Source: JBOHUX01 sp050734915 (GTDB lineage: Bacteria; Chloroflexota; Dormibacteria; Dormibacterales; Dormibacteraceae). From it: a stretch of DNA of 46,001 bases. A program made the position numbers and the translations under genes. Below the pieces are notes generated by a model. That model ran no database searches, was not told the DNA's origin, and worked only from the letters and a program-made list of their open reading frames with translations. The DNA lies in NCBI GenBank assembly GCA_050734915.1, contig JBOHUX010000002.1, positions 1 through 46,001 on the forward strand. Reading direction: 5' to 3'. Below, in pieces: positions 30,438-39,227 of the stretch (positions within the stretch are counted from its first letter, which is position 1; each line of letters begins with the position of its first letter).

Positions 30438-31465
30438 CCGACGAGGAGCGTCTTCTCGCCCCTCAGGCGGGCGGGGAGGACGACCCGCTCGACACCACGC
30501 TGCGGCCGTCCAGCCTCGTCGAGTACGTCGGGCAGGAGCCGATCAAGGAGAACCTCAGCATCCTTCTCGAGGCCGCCCGCCGGCGGGGGGAGCCGGTCGA
30601 GCACGTGCTCCTCAGCGGACCCCCGGGACTCGGCAAGACGACCCTCGCCAACATCATCGCCAACGAGCTCGGGGTCGCCATTCGCACCACCAGCGGGCCC
30701 GCCATCGACCACGCGGGCGCGCTCGCCTCCATCCTCACCAACCTTGGTGACCGGGAAGTGCTCTTCATCGACGAGATCCACCGGCTGAACCGCATCGTGG
30801 AGGAGTCTCTCTACCCGGCCATGGAGGATTACACGTTCGACATCGTGCTCGGCAAGGGGGCGGGGGCCAGCGCCATGCGGCTCACACTCGCCCACTTCAC
30901 GGCGGTCGGCGCGACCACCCGCCAGGGCCTCCTCAGCTCGCCTCTGCGAGACCGGTTCGGGGCTGTCTACCGGCTCGACTTCTACACCCGGGCGGAGCTG
31001 GAGCTGATCGTGCGGCGTTCGGCCCGCATCCTTGGCATCGAGCTCGAGGACGCCGCGGCCGTCGAGATCTCGCGGCGCTCGCGGGGCACGCCCCGGATCG
31101 CCAACCGGATCCTGAGGCGGGTGCGTGACTTCGCCCAGGTCCGGGCGGACGGGCGCGCCTCCCTCGACGTCACCATGAGGGCGCTGTCCATGCTGGACGT
31201 GGACGAGGTGGGCCTGGAGCCGCTCGACCGCCGCATCCTGGAGACGATGATCCTCAAGTTCGGAGGCGGTCCGGTCGGGCTGGACACCATCGCGACCGCC
31301 CTCAGCGAGGAGCCGGAGACCGTCGAGGAGGTCTACGAGCCCTTCCTGATGCAGAGCGGCTTCATCGCGCGGACACCGCGCGGCCGGGTGGCGACCCCAC
31401 TCGCCTACCGCCACCTCGGGCTGTCCCCACCGGCGCCGAGCGGCGAGCAGGGCTCGCTTCTCTAG
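30434..31465 (+). CDS. ruvB: Holliday junction branch migration helicase RuvB
   Basis: AAA+ motor that drives branch migration with RuvA. The 343-residue product begins with the RuvB-specific LRPSSLVEYVGQEPIKENL, then Walker A GPPGLGKT (62-69), Walker B VLFIDEIHRLN, sensor 1 VGATTRQGLLSSPLRDRFG with the arginine finger context, and the C-terminal winged helix (PVGLDTIATALSEEPETVEEVYEPFLMQSGFI). Typical length. GTG start overlapping ruvA. Confidence 0.98.
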   Translation: MTDEERLLAPQAGGEDDPLDTTLRPSSLVEYVGQEPIKENLSILLEAARRRGEPVEHVLLSGPPGLGKTTLANIIANELGVAIRTTSGPAIDHAGALASILTNLGDREVLFIDEIHRLNRIVEESLYPAMEDYTFDIVLGKGAGASAMRLTLAHFTAVGATTRQGLLSSPLRDRFGAVYRLDFYTRAELELIVRRSARILGIELEDAAAVEISRRSRGTPRIANRILRRVRDFAQVRADGRASLDVTMRALSMLDVDEVGLEPLDRRILETMILKFGGGPVGLDTIATALSEEPETVEEVYEPFLMQSGFIARTPRGRVATPLAYRHLGLSPPAPSGEQGSLL

Positions 31466-31532
31466 ATGCCACGCTCACCGGGGGCTCATCCTCGGCTCGG
31501 CGCCTCGTCTACGGCCGCCCCTTCCTGATCGC

Positions 31533-31538
31533 TAGAAT
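31533..31538 (+). promoter_or_regulatory. Putative -10 box of secD (TAGAAT)
   Basis: TAGAAT ends 12 bases before the secD GTG at 31551, in the 85-base gap after ruvB. No Shine-Dalgarno sequence lies between the box and the start (cgctgcgttccc). The rest of the gap shows no terminator hairpin with a T-run. Confidence 0.45.
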
Positions 31539-31550
31539 CGCTGCGTTCCC

Positions 31551-33029
31551 GTGCAGCTAGTCCTCGCATGGCCCGTGCGCCTCCTGATCATCGCCCTCAT
31601 CCTCTTCTCGGTCTTCACGGACGGGGCGGGCTACTTCTACCGCATCGTGAACCACTACCCGCTGTCTGGCTCCGTGCCGGGCCTACCCCCCAACTTCGGG
31701 GGCTGGCAGGTCTACATCCACAAGGGGCTGGACCTGCAGGGCGGGACCCAGCTCACGCTGCAGCTGACCGATGTGCCCAAAAACCGGGATTTGAGGCAGG
31801 TCCAGCAGACCGCCATCCAGGTCATCAGCCGGCGGATCAACGCCCTCGGTGTCAGCGAGCCGATCATCCAGGCCGAGGGCCGGGACCGGATCCTGGTCCA
31901 GCTGGCCGGGGTCTCGGCCTCGAGGGCCCAGCAGGTGATCGGGCGGACGGCCAGGCTGGTCTTCACGAAGTGGGTCAAAGACGCCTCCGATCCGACCGGC
32001 AAGGGCGCCACCAGCGGCAGCCCCTTCCCGGGCTACCGGCCGCAGCTGACCGGACTCACCGGGGCCGACGTCAACACTGCGGCCGCCAACTACACCGGCG
32101 GCCAGCAGGGCGTCGCCGTCGCCGCGTGGGTGGTCGACATCACGTTCAACCAGAACGGCTCCACCCTGTTCGGCACCCTCACCCAGAACGCGTACAACAG
32201 CTGCCCGGGGGCCACCAACGACTGCCCCACCCGGCACATCGCGGCCTGGCTCGACCTGACCCAGAAGGACATCACCAACTGGGACAAGGCCTGGCCCAAA
32301 CTCGCCAAGCCCGCCGATCGGGGCGGCAAGCTGCTCTCCAACCCGACCATCACCAATCCCATCCTGGGCGGCACCGCGGAGATCAGCGGAAGCTTCACCC
32401 AGCAATCCGCCAAGTCGCTGGCGACCGACATCAACTCGGGCGCCCTGCCGGCCACGTTGACGGTTCTCCAATCGACCGACGTGGGCGCCAGCCTGGGCGC
32501 CGACTCCGTCAAGCGGAGCCTGGCGGCGGGCCTCCTCGGACTGATCATCGTGATCGTGTTCATGATCGCCTACTACCGGATCCCCGGCCTCCTCGCGAGC
32601 ACGGCGCTGGTGATCTATGCGGGGATCGTGCTGATGGTGTTCAAGGTGGTGCCGGTCACGCTGACGCTGGCCGGACTGGCCGGCTTCATCCTCAGCGTGG
32701 GGATGGCGGTCGATGCCAACGTGCTCATCTTCGAGCGCTTCAAGGAGGAGATGCGAGCCGGGCGCACGGTACCAGCCGCGGTCGAGGCCTCCGTGCGCCG
32801 GGCCTGGCCCGCGATCCGGGACTCCAACACGTCCACCATCATCACCAGCGCCATCCTCGCCTTCGCCGGCTCCGGCGAGGTCAAGGGCTTCGCGATCACG
32901 CTGATGATCGGGGTCTTCATCAGCCTGGTCTCATCGATCGTGATCACGCACAACCTGCTCGCCATCTTCCTGACCTTCGGCAGGTTCCGGACGCGCTCTC
33001 TCCTGGGGGCCGACCTTGGCCGAGCCTGA
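31551..33029 (+). CDS. secD: Protein translocase subunit SecD
   Basis: RND-like membrane subunit that with SecF uses the proton gradient to pull proteins out of SecYEG. The 492-residue product has an N-terminal membrane helix (VRLLIIALILFSVF), the large extracytoplasmic P1 region starting GLDLQGGTQLTLQL, and five C-terminal membrane helices with the motif GMAVDANVLIFERFKEEM. P1 contains an extended Asn/Thr-rich segment (ITNWDKAWPKLAKP...) common in Gram-positive SecD. GTG start near a -10-like box. yajC is not adjacent. Confidence 0.97.
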   Translation: MQLVLAWPVRLLIIALILFSVFTDGAGYFYRIVNHYPLSGSVPGLPPNFGGWQVYIHKGLDLQGGTQLTLQLTDVPKNRDLRQVQQTAIQVISRRINALGVSEPIIQAEGRDRILVQLAGVSASRAQQVIGRTARLVFTKWVKDASDPTGKGATSGSPFPGYRPQLTGLTGADVNTAAANYTGGQQGVAVAAWVVDITFNQNGSTLFGTLTQNAYNSCPGATNDCPTRHIAAWLDLTQKDITNWDKAWPKLAKPADRGGKLLSNPTITNPILGGTAEISGSFTQQSAKSLATDINSGALPATLTVLQSTDVGASLGADSVKRSLAAGLLGLIIVIVFMIAYYRIPGLLASTALVIYAGIVLMVFKVVPVTLTLAGLAGFILSVGMAVDANVLIFERFKEEMRAGRTVPAAVEASVRRAWPAIRDSNTSTIITSAILAFAGSGEVKGFAITLMIGVFISLVSSIVITHNLLAIFLTFGRFRTRSLLGADLGRA

Positions 33030-33987
33030 GATGACCGCCGACGAGGCCGAGCTTCCACCCGCGGAGCTCCGCCGCCGCCGGAGCTTCGACATCGTCGGGC
33101 GCCGGAACTGGTTCTTCGGCCTCTCGCTGGTCATCATCGTCCCCGGCATCCTCTCGATGATCTTCCGGGGGTTCCTGCTCGGTATCGATTTCCAGGGGGG
33201 AACCGAGTTCTTCCTCAAGTTCCAGCACAACCCCACCCTGGCGCAGGTCGAGTCGGTGATCAGCGCGGAGGGGGTCAACGGCACCGTGCAGAGGACGGCG
33301 AGCGGCAGCTACATCATCCGCACCAACCCCCTCCAGCCGGCGGCCCAGAAGAGGGTGGAGGACCATCTGGCCGCCCGCCTGGGTCCGATCGACGCCAGTG
33401 CCAGCCAGATCAACGAGGTCGGCCCCACGATCGCGTCGGAGATCGTCACCGGGGCGCTCGTCGCCGTGCTGGCGGCCTCGGCCTGCATCCTCCTCTACCT
33501 GTCCTTCCGCTTCCGCAATGTCCCCGGCGGGTGGCGGGCGGGGCTCCAATTCGGAGGCAGCGCCCTGATGGCCCTGCTCCATGACGTCTTCGTCCTCACC
33601 GGCATCTTCTCGATCCTGGGCAAGGTCCTGGGGCTGCGGATCGGGGAGATCGACAGCCTCTTCTTGACCGCCGTCCTGACGGTGGTCGGGTTCTCGGTCC
33701 ACGACACGATCGTGGTCTTCGACCGGATTCGCGAGAACTTGGTGGTCTCCCGACGGCTGACCTTCGAGCAGGTGGTCAACCTCAGCATCATGCAGACCGC
33801 CGATCGGTCGATCATCACCAGCTTCACGGTCGTGCTCGTCCTGCTCGCCCTTCTGCTGTTCGGCGGCGACACCCTCCGCGGGTTCGTGCTCGCCCTCCTG
33901 ATCGGGATCATCTCGGGGACCTACAGCTCGATCTTCAACGCCTCGCCGCTGCTCGTGGTCTGGCGGCGGCTGCGGCCGGTCGGCTAG
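33016..33987 (+). CDS. secF: Protein translocase subunit SecF
   Basis: Partner of SecD in the translocase. The 323-residue protein shows the SecF signature (FDIVGRRNWFF near the first helix, LLGIDFQGGTEF), a short P1 domain, and C-terminal helices with LHDVFVLTGIFSILG, TVVGFSVHDTIVVFDRIREN and FGGDTLRGFVLALLIGIISGTYSSIF. TTG 33016 is preceded by a G-run and overlaps the secD end by 14 bases; ATG 33031 just after the secD stop is an alternative losing five residues. Confidence 0.96.
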   Translation: MAEPEMTADEAELPPAELRRRRSFDIVGRRNWFFGLSLVIIVPGILSMIFRGFLLGIDFQGGTEFFLKFQHNPTLAQVESVISAEGVNGTVQRTASGSYIIRTNPLQPAAQKRVEDHLAARLGPIDASASQINEVGPTIASEIVTGALVAVLAASACILLYLSFRFRNVPGGWRAGLQFGGSALMALLHDVFVLTGIFSILGKVLGLRIGEIDSLFLTAVLTVVGFSVHDTIVVFDRIRENLVVSRRLTFEQVVNLSIMQTADRSIITSFTVVLVLLALLLFGGDTLRGFVLALLIGIISGTYSSIFNASPLLVVWRRLRPVG

Positions 33988-34044
33988 GAGCCCGTCCGCG
34001 GTCCCTTCGTCACCGGCCTGTTAACCTCGACATCTCCACAAGAC

Positions 34045-34506
34045 ATGCCGAGCTGGCCGATGGACGCGATCCGGGACCTTTTGGAGCCGACCCTGAGACA
34101 CCTGGGTTTCGAGGTCTATGAGATCCAGCAGTCCGGAGGCTCCGGGCAGACCCTGCGGGTCGCCATCGACCGCCCCGAGGGCGTGACCATCGATGACTGC
34201 GCCCGCGTCAGCGAGGTGGCGGGGCCGCTCATCGATCACGCGCAGGTGATCCCCGGGCGCTACTTCCTGGAGGTCTCGTCCCCCGGCGCCGAGCGTCCCC
34301 TCCGAAGCCGGTCGGAGTACGAACGGTTCGTCGGCAGCCGGGTCAACGTGCGCTACCGGATGGGCGGCTCCGAGGCCGTGGTCGAGGGGGATCTGCTCCA
34401 GGCGGACCTGGCCGGCATCGCCGTCCGGGTGAAGACGGTGGACGCCATCCACATCGGGTGGGACAACGTCCTCGCCGGCCGTCTCGCGGTGACCCTCAAG
34501 CAGTGA
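34045..34506 (+). CDS. rimP: Ribosome maturation factor RimP
   Basis: Assists 30S subunit assembly. The 153-residue product has the alpha-beta N-terminal domain (LEPTLRHLGFEVYEIQ...LRVAIDRPEGVTIDDCARVS) and the signature YFLEVSSPGAERPLRS, then an SH3-like C-terminal domain. First gene of the rimP-nusA-ylxR-infB-rbfA operon; a weak TAACCT at 34022-34027 could be its -10. The stop overlaps the nusA GTG. Confidence 0.95.
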   Translation: MPSWPMDAIRDLLEPTLRHLGFEVYEIQQSGGSGQTLRVAIDRPEGVTIDDCARVSEVAGPLIDHAQVIPGRYFLEVSSPGAERPLRSRSEYERFVGSRVNVRYRMGGSEAVVEGDLLQADLAGIAVRVKTVDAIHIGWDNVLAGRLAVTLKQ

Positions 34507-35498
34507 CCGCCGACATCGTCTCCGCGCTGGAACAGCTGACCAACGAGCGTGGGGTTCCGCTGGAGGACCTTCTCCGGACCGTCGAGGAGGCGCTGGCGGC
34601 GGCCTACCGGCGCGCCTTCGATCCTCCCGGCGAGATCACCGTCCGCCTCGATCCGGCGACTGCGGGCCTCGAGGTGACGAGCCGCCGCCGGTTGGATGAC
34701 GGCACCGAGGTGACCGAAGCGCTGCCCACCGACGATTTCCGGCGGCTGGCGGCCCAGGCCGCCAAGTCGGCGGTCGTGCGGCACATCCGCGACCTCGAGC
34801 GCGAGAGTGTCATGGAGGAGGTGGCGCAGCGGCGCGGCGAGCTGGCGAACGGGATCGTGGACAGGTTCGAAGGCGGCACCTGCATCATCGACCTCGGCCG
34901 GGCGGAGGGCGTGATGCCGCCCGAGGAGCAGATTCCAGGCGAGGTCCTGCGGCCGGGCCGCCCGGTCACGGTGGTCATCCTCGACGCCTACCGGCGCGGC
35001 TATTCGGCCCAGATCCGGGTCTCCCGGGCCGGGCAGTCCTTCGTGCTCCGGCTGCTGGAGGCGGAGGTGCCCGAGATCGGGTCGGGGGTCGTGCGTGTGC
35101 GGGCGATCGCCCGCGAGGCGGGCCTCAGGACCAAGATCGCGGTCTCCAGTGAAGGCAGGGGCATTGATCCCGTCGGGGCGTGCGTCGGGCCGCGCGGCGT
35201 GCGGCACCGATCGCTGCTGGCCGAGCTCGGGCACGAGCACGTGGACATCGTGCCCTGGTCAGAAGAGCCCGAGCGGTTCGTGGCCGCCGCCCTCGGGCCG
35301 GCGCGCGTGGACGAGGTGCGCATGGACTCCGAGATCCGCACCGCCACCGTGCTCGTCCCCCGCGGCCAGCTCTCGCTGGCGATCGGCAAGGACGGCCAGA
35401 ACGCCCGCCTGGCCGCCCGCTTGACGGGCTGGCGGATCGACATCAAGCCCACCGAGGTGGATCCGGAGGGGGAGGAGGCGGCGGCCCAGAAGGCGTGA
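34503..35498 (+). CDS. nusA: Transcription termination/antitermination factor NusA
   Basis: Binds RNA polymerase and nascent RNA to modulate pausing, termination and rRNA antitermination. The 332-residue product has the N-terminal polymerase-binding domain, an S1 domain (ELANGIVDRFEGGTCIIDLGRAEGVMPPEEQIPGE as core), and two KH domains (IDPVGACVGPRGVRH and GQLSLAIGKDGQNARLAARL). It lacks the C-terminal acidic repeats of E. coli NusA, as usual outside Proteobacteria. GTG 34503 overlaps the rimP stop; the 15 codons upstream are shadow. Confidence 0.96.
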   Translation: MTADIVSALEQLTNERGVPLEDLLRTVEEALAAAYRRAFDPPGEITVRLDPATAGLEVTSRRRLDDGTEVTEALPTDDFRRLAAQAAKSAVVRHIRDLERESVMEEVAQRRGELANGIVDRFEGGTCIIDLGRAEGVMPPEEQIPGEVLRPGRPVTVVILDAYRRGYSAQIRVSRAGQSFVLRLLEAEVPEIGSGVVRVRAIAREAGLRTKIAVSSEGRGIDPVGACVGPRGVRHRSLLAELGHEHVDIVPWSEEPERFVAAALGPARVDEVRMDSEIRTATVLVPRGQLSLAIGKDGQNARLAARLTGWRIDIKPTEVDPEGEEAAAQKA

Positions 35499-35571
35499 AC
35501 GCGGCGCCGTATCCCGGTGCGATCGCTTCTCGCCGAACCCCGCCAATGACAGATCGTGCCATGTTGGAGCC

Positions 35572-35835
35572 GTGAGCCCTCGCCACCGGGAGCCGGTCAG
35601 GACGTGCGCGGCCTGCCGGCGGGAGGGTGCCAAGCAAGAGCTGAGGCGGTTCGTGCGGGACGGTCAGGAGGTCGTCGCCGACCCGTCGGGCAGGGCGCCG
35701 GGAAGGGGCGCCTATCTCCACGCCGACCCCGAGTGCGCTCGGCTCGCCAGACGGCGGCGGGTGCTGGAGCGGGCGCTGGGAGGTTCGGTCGGGGCCCGGG
35801 CGTGGGATGACATAATCACTAACTCGCCCAAATGA
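35572..35835 (+). CDS. YlxR family RNA-binding protein (RnpM)
   Basis: Small (87-residue) basic protein of the YlxR/DUF448 family; in Bacillus it was described as a modulator of RNase P. The signature RTCAACRREGAKQELRRFVRD opens the protein, and GRGAYLHADPECARLARRR follows. GTG start 73 bases after nusA. Its 3' end carries an AT-rich CATAAT (35811-35816) that might be an internal promoter for infB, and its stop overlaps the infB ATG. Confidence 0.93.
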   Translation: MSPRHREPVRTCAACRREGAKQELRRFVRDGQEVVADPSGRAPGRGAYLHADPECARLARRRRVLERALGGSVGARAWDDIITNSPK

Positions 35836-37811
35836 AGGCTCACGAACTCGCACGCGAACTCAACATCAGCCACAAGGAGCTGGTCAACTTCCTGACCCAG
35901 CGTCGGCTGACCCGGAATCCGACCGCGCCGCTGGCGCCGGCCGCGATCGAGGTCGCCCGCGGCGAGTTCGGTCCCAAGACGCCGCAGCGGATCCAGCCCA
36001 ACGGCGACCGGAAGGTGCAGCTGCCCACCAACGTCACCGTCAAGGATCTCGCCGAAAGCCTCAGCGTGGCGTCCGTGGAGGTCATCAAGAAGCTGATGCA
36101 GAACGGCGTCATGGCGACCATCAACCAGGTCGTCGACTTCGACACCGCCTCCATCGTCGCCGACGAATTCGGCTATGCGGTGGAACCGCTGTCAACCGAC
36201 GACATGATCACGGTGGCCGAGGAAGGGAGCGACGACAAGGTCACGTTCACCTCCCGGGAGGAGCTGTTCTCCCTCGCCAAGGAGGATCCCGCCAAGCTCC
36301 GCCCCCGCTCCCCGGTGGTGACCGTGCTGGGCCACGTGGACCACGGCAAGACGTCGATCCTGGATGCGATCCGCAAGACCAAGGTCGCCTCCGCCGAAGC
36401 GGGAGGCATCACCCAGCGGATCGGTGCCTACCAGGTGCAGACCCCGGACGGACAGCCCGTCGTCTTCATCGACACCCCGGGCCACGAGGCGTTCACCGCC
36501 ATGCGCGCACGCGGCGCCCAGGTCACCGATGTGGCGGTGCTGGTGGTGGCCGCCGACGACGGTGTCATGCCGCAGACCGTGGAGGCCATCCAGCATGCGA
36601 GGGCGGCCGCGGTCCCCATCGTGGTCGCCCTCAACAAGATCGACAAGGACAACGCCAACATCGACCGGGTGCACCAGGAGCTGGCCGGCCAGGAGATAAT
36701 CACCACCCACTACGGCGGTGACTTCGAATGCGTGCACGTCTCCGCCCGTACCGGGGAGGGGCTCGACGACCTCCTCACCACGGTCGTGCTGGTGACCCAG
36801 ATCCTGGATCTGAAGGCCAATCCCGACCGGCCGGCCCTGGGCACCATCGTGGATGCCCATCTGGAGCGAGGGCGGGGGTCGGTGGCGACCGTCCTCGTCC
36901 AGGCGGGCACCCTGCGGGTCGGGGACCACTTCGTGTGCGGCCACATCCACGGCCGGGTTCGTGCGCTCAACGACGACCTCGGGACGAGCGTCACCGACGC
37001 GCCCCCGGCGACGCCGGTGGTGGTCAGCGGCATGAGCGAGGTGCCGGACGCGGGGGAGATCTTCCAGGTCGTCGCCAACGAGAAGGTGGCCCGTAGCCTC
37101 GCCCTCAAGAAGCAGCAGGAGCGCCGCTCGACCGAGGTGGGCCGCGATTCCGCGCCCCGGATCACCCTCGAGGAGCTCGCCCGCCGGGCCGGCCAGGGCG
37201 AGGCCAGGGAGCTCAACCTGGTCGTCAAGGCGGACGCTCAGGGGACGCTGGAGGCGGTGCTGTCCGCGCTCCAGAAGATCGAGGACCCAGTCGTGACCAT
37301 CAAGGTCATCGGCCAGGGCGTCGGCGCGCCGACCGAGTCGGACGTGCTGCTGGCGGGGGTCTCGAGCGCCATCATCGTCTGCTTCAACCTCAAGTCGACC
37401 CCGGCGGCCGATCGCGCGGCCGAGAGAGAGCAGGTCGAGGCCCGCTACTACGACGTCATCTACAAGCTCACCGAGGACGTCGAGCGGGCTGCAAAGGGCC
37501 TCCGCGAGCCCACCTACCGGCAGATCTGGGAAGGACGGGTCCAGGTCGTGATGCCGATCAAGATCCCGCGCACCGGGATCATCGCCGGAAGCCGCGTCCT
37601 GGAGGGCAAGGTGACTCGGGGCGGGGTCGTCAAGCTGACCCGGGCCGGGCAGCAGATCCACGAGGGGCGGATCATCTCGCTCAAGCACTTCAAGGAGGAT
37701 GTGCGGGAGATGTCGGCCGGCCAGGAGTGCGGCATCGGGGTCGAGGGCTTCGACGACTTCCAGGCCGACGACGCGATGGAGGCCTTCCGTCTCGAGCGCG
37801 AGGAGCTGTAG
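35832..37811 (+). CDS. infB: Translation initiation factor IF-2
   Basis: GTPase that recruits initiator fMet-tRNA to the 30S subunit and promotes 50S joining. The 659-residue product has two IF2_N-type modules (MKAHELARELNISHKELVNFL and PTNVTVKDLAESLSVASVEVIKKLM), G1 GHVDHGKT near residue 167, DTPGHEAF (G3), NKIDKDN (G4) and SARTGEG (G5), then domains II, III and the C-terminal fMet-tRNA-binding domain ending ISLKHFKEDVREM. The long charged linker typical of many high-GC IF2 proteins is absent, hence the short length. The ATG overlaps the ylxR stop. Confidence 0.98.
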   Translation: MKAHELARELNISHKELVNFLTQRRLTRNPTAPLAPAAIEVARGEFGPKTPQRIQPNGDRKVQLPTNVTVKDLAESLSVASVEVIKKLMQNGVMATINQVVDFDTASIVADEFGYAVEPLSTDDMITVAEEGSDDKVTFTSREELFSLAKEDPAKLRPRSPVVTVLGHVDHGKTSILDAIRKTKVASAEAGGITQRIGAYQVQTPDGQPVVFIDTPGHEAFTAMRARGAQVTDVAVLVVAADDGVMPQTVEAIQHARAAAVPIVVALNKIDKDNANIDRVHQELAGQEIITTHYGGDFECVHVSARTGEGLDDLLTTVVLVTQILDLKANPDRPALGTIVDAHLERGRGSVATVLVQAGTLRVGDHFVCGHIHGRVRALNDDLGTSVTDAPPATPVVVSGMSEVPDAGEIFQVVANEKVARSLALKKQQERRSTEVGRDSAPRITLEELARRAGQGEARELNLVVKADAQGTLEAVLSALQKIEDPVVTIKVIGQGVGAPTESDVLLAGVSSAIIVCFNLKSTPAADRAAEREQVEARYYDVIYKLTEDVERAAKGLREPTYRQIWEGRVQVVMPIKIPRTGIIAGSRVLEGKVTRGGVVKLTRAGQQIHEGRIISLKHFKEDVREMSAGQECGIGVEGFDDFQADDAMEAFRLEREEL

Positions 37812-37848
37812 CAGGCCGCCGGCCTGCCCTCGGCAAGCAGCCTGATCG

Positions 37849-38220
37849 ATGCCCAGCTACCGCAGCGAGCAGGTCGCGGGGCAGATCCGGCAGGAGATCA
37901 TGGACATCATCCAGCACGAGCTCAAGGACCCCCGGATCGGGTTCGTGAGCATCACTCAGGTGAGGATGTCGCCCGACCTTCGGGAGGCGCGGGTGCGTGT
38001 CAGCGTCCTCGGTGAGGAGCAGGACCGCGAGGCGAGCCTCAGGGGCCTCCGCAGCGCGACGGGCCTGATCCGCCACGACCTCGGGCGCCGCCTCCAGAAT
38101 CTGAAGTCTGCGCCGGAGATCCGGTTCGAGATCGATCCCTCGATCGAGTACAGCGTCCACATCGCGAAGCGCCTGCGGGAGATACTTCCGGATCCCGGCG
38201 ATGGGGGGCGACCGTCATAG
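37849..38220 (+). CDS. rbfA: Ribosome-binding factor A
   Basis: KH-fold protein that helps 16S rRNA maturation and 30S cold-shock adaptation. The 123-residue product begins with RSEQVAGQIRQEIMDIIQHELKDPRIGFVSIT and includes MSPDLREARVRVSVLG and RLQNLKSAPEIRFEIDPSIEYSVHI, family-typical. Its TAG stop overlaps ATA 38217 of the next gene (ATAG). Confidence 0.95.
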   Translation: MPSYRSEQVAGQIRQEIMDIIQHELKDPRIGFVSITQVRMSPDLREARVRVSVLGEEQDREASLRGLRSATGLIRHDLGRRLQNLKSAPEIRFEIDPSIEYSVHIAKRLREILPDPGDGGRPS

Positions 38221-39227
38221 CGGCGCCCCAGCTGGCCGAGCTCATCGGCCAGGTCGAAGGCCTGCTCGGCGCCCACCAGGACATCCTCGTCTTCGGACAC
38301 AAGGACGCCGATGGCGACACGCTGGGCTGCAGCCTCGCCTTCACGGAGGCGCTTCGCAACCTGGGCAAGAAGGTGTGGGTCGTGATCCCGCCGCCCCTGC
38401 CGAGCATGTACGAATGGCTGCCCGGCTACGATCAGATCGTCAACCGGCCTCCTGCCGGTGCCGGCCCCCGGCTGGTCTTCTTCTTCGACGCCGGCAACAT
38501 GGAGCGGTCAGGCGACGCCGTCGAGCACATCGCCCACCACGCGACGATCGTCAACGTGGACCATCACCTCTCGAACAGCATGTTCGGGAACGTGAACGTG
38601 ATCGATCCCGAGGCGTCGGCCGTGGGCCAGATGGTGATCAGGATGCTGGACTGCTACGGGCTACCCATCACGCCCGGCATGGCCACCAATCTCTACACCG
38701 CGCTGATGACCGACACCGGCGGCTTCCGGCACGAGAACACCACGGCCCAGTGCCTGGCCGACGCCGCCAGGCTGGCACGGCTGGGGGCCAACCCCGCTGA
38801 GATCGCGACCATGGTCTACAAGTCGCGGCCGCTCACCACGCTCCGCCTCAACAGCCTCAGCCTCGACTCCATGGAGATCGAGATAGGCGGCCGCCTGATC
38901 TGGGCCCGGGTGACCCGGCAGATGCTCAAGGAGGCGGGAGCCGTGATGGCGGAGGCGGAGGGGATCATCGACAGCCTCAACACCGTCGCCGACATGGAGG
39001 TGGCGATCCTCTTCAAGGAGGTGAGCGCCAGGCTCACCAAGATCAGCGTGCGCAGCCGGGGCGGGGTGGACGCGGCGGCGCTGGCCGCCAGGTTCGGCGG
39101 CGGAGGGCACCTGCGGGCGGCCGGGGCGGAGCTCCGGATCCCGATGGAGGAGGCGATCGAGTCCGTCGTCGCGGCGGCCAGGGAGGCGATCACCGGCAGT
39201 GCTGCCCGGGGTCCTCAACCTCGATAA
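38217..39227 (+). CDS. nrnA: DHH/DHHA1 family phosphoesterase (NrnA-like), near-cognate ATA start
   Basis: Cytosolic phosphoesterase that degrades short oligoribonucleotides and/or 3'-phosphoadenosine phosphate. Motifs: ILVFGHKDADGDTLGC (metal ligands, motif I), FFFDAGNMER, VNVDHHLSN (DHH), MTDTGGFRHENT and the DHHA1 GGGGHLRAAGA. The first canonical start in frame, GTG 38373, would delete motif I; the frame is open further upstream without ATG/GTG/TTG. ATA at 38217 overlaps the rbfA stop exactly as ATGA overlaps do, has GGGGGG 8 bases upstream, and gives 336 residues, the normal size. The 3' end overlaps truB by 29 bases. Confidence 0.9.
   Translation: MAAPQLAELIGQVEGLLGAHQDILVFGHKDADGDTLGCSLAFTEALRNLGKKVWVVIPPPLPSMYEWLPGYDQIVNRPPAGAGPRLVFFFDAGNMERSGDAVEHIAHHATIVNVDHHLSNSMFGNVNVIDPEASAVGQMVIRMLDCYGLPITPGMATNLYTALMTDTGGFRHENTTAQCLADAARLARLGANPAEIATMVYKSRPLTTLRLNSLSLDSMEIEIGGRLIWARVTRQMLKEAGAVMAEAEGIIDSLNTVADMEVAILFKEVSARLTKISVRSRGGVDAAALAARFGGGGHLRAAGAELRIPMEEAIESVVAAAREAITGSAARGPQPR

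Noticed and set aside
38373..38375. GTG 38373 as nrnA start
   Set aside because: It would delete the metal-binding GHKDADGDTLGC motif that is clearly encoded upstream in the same frame.
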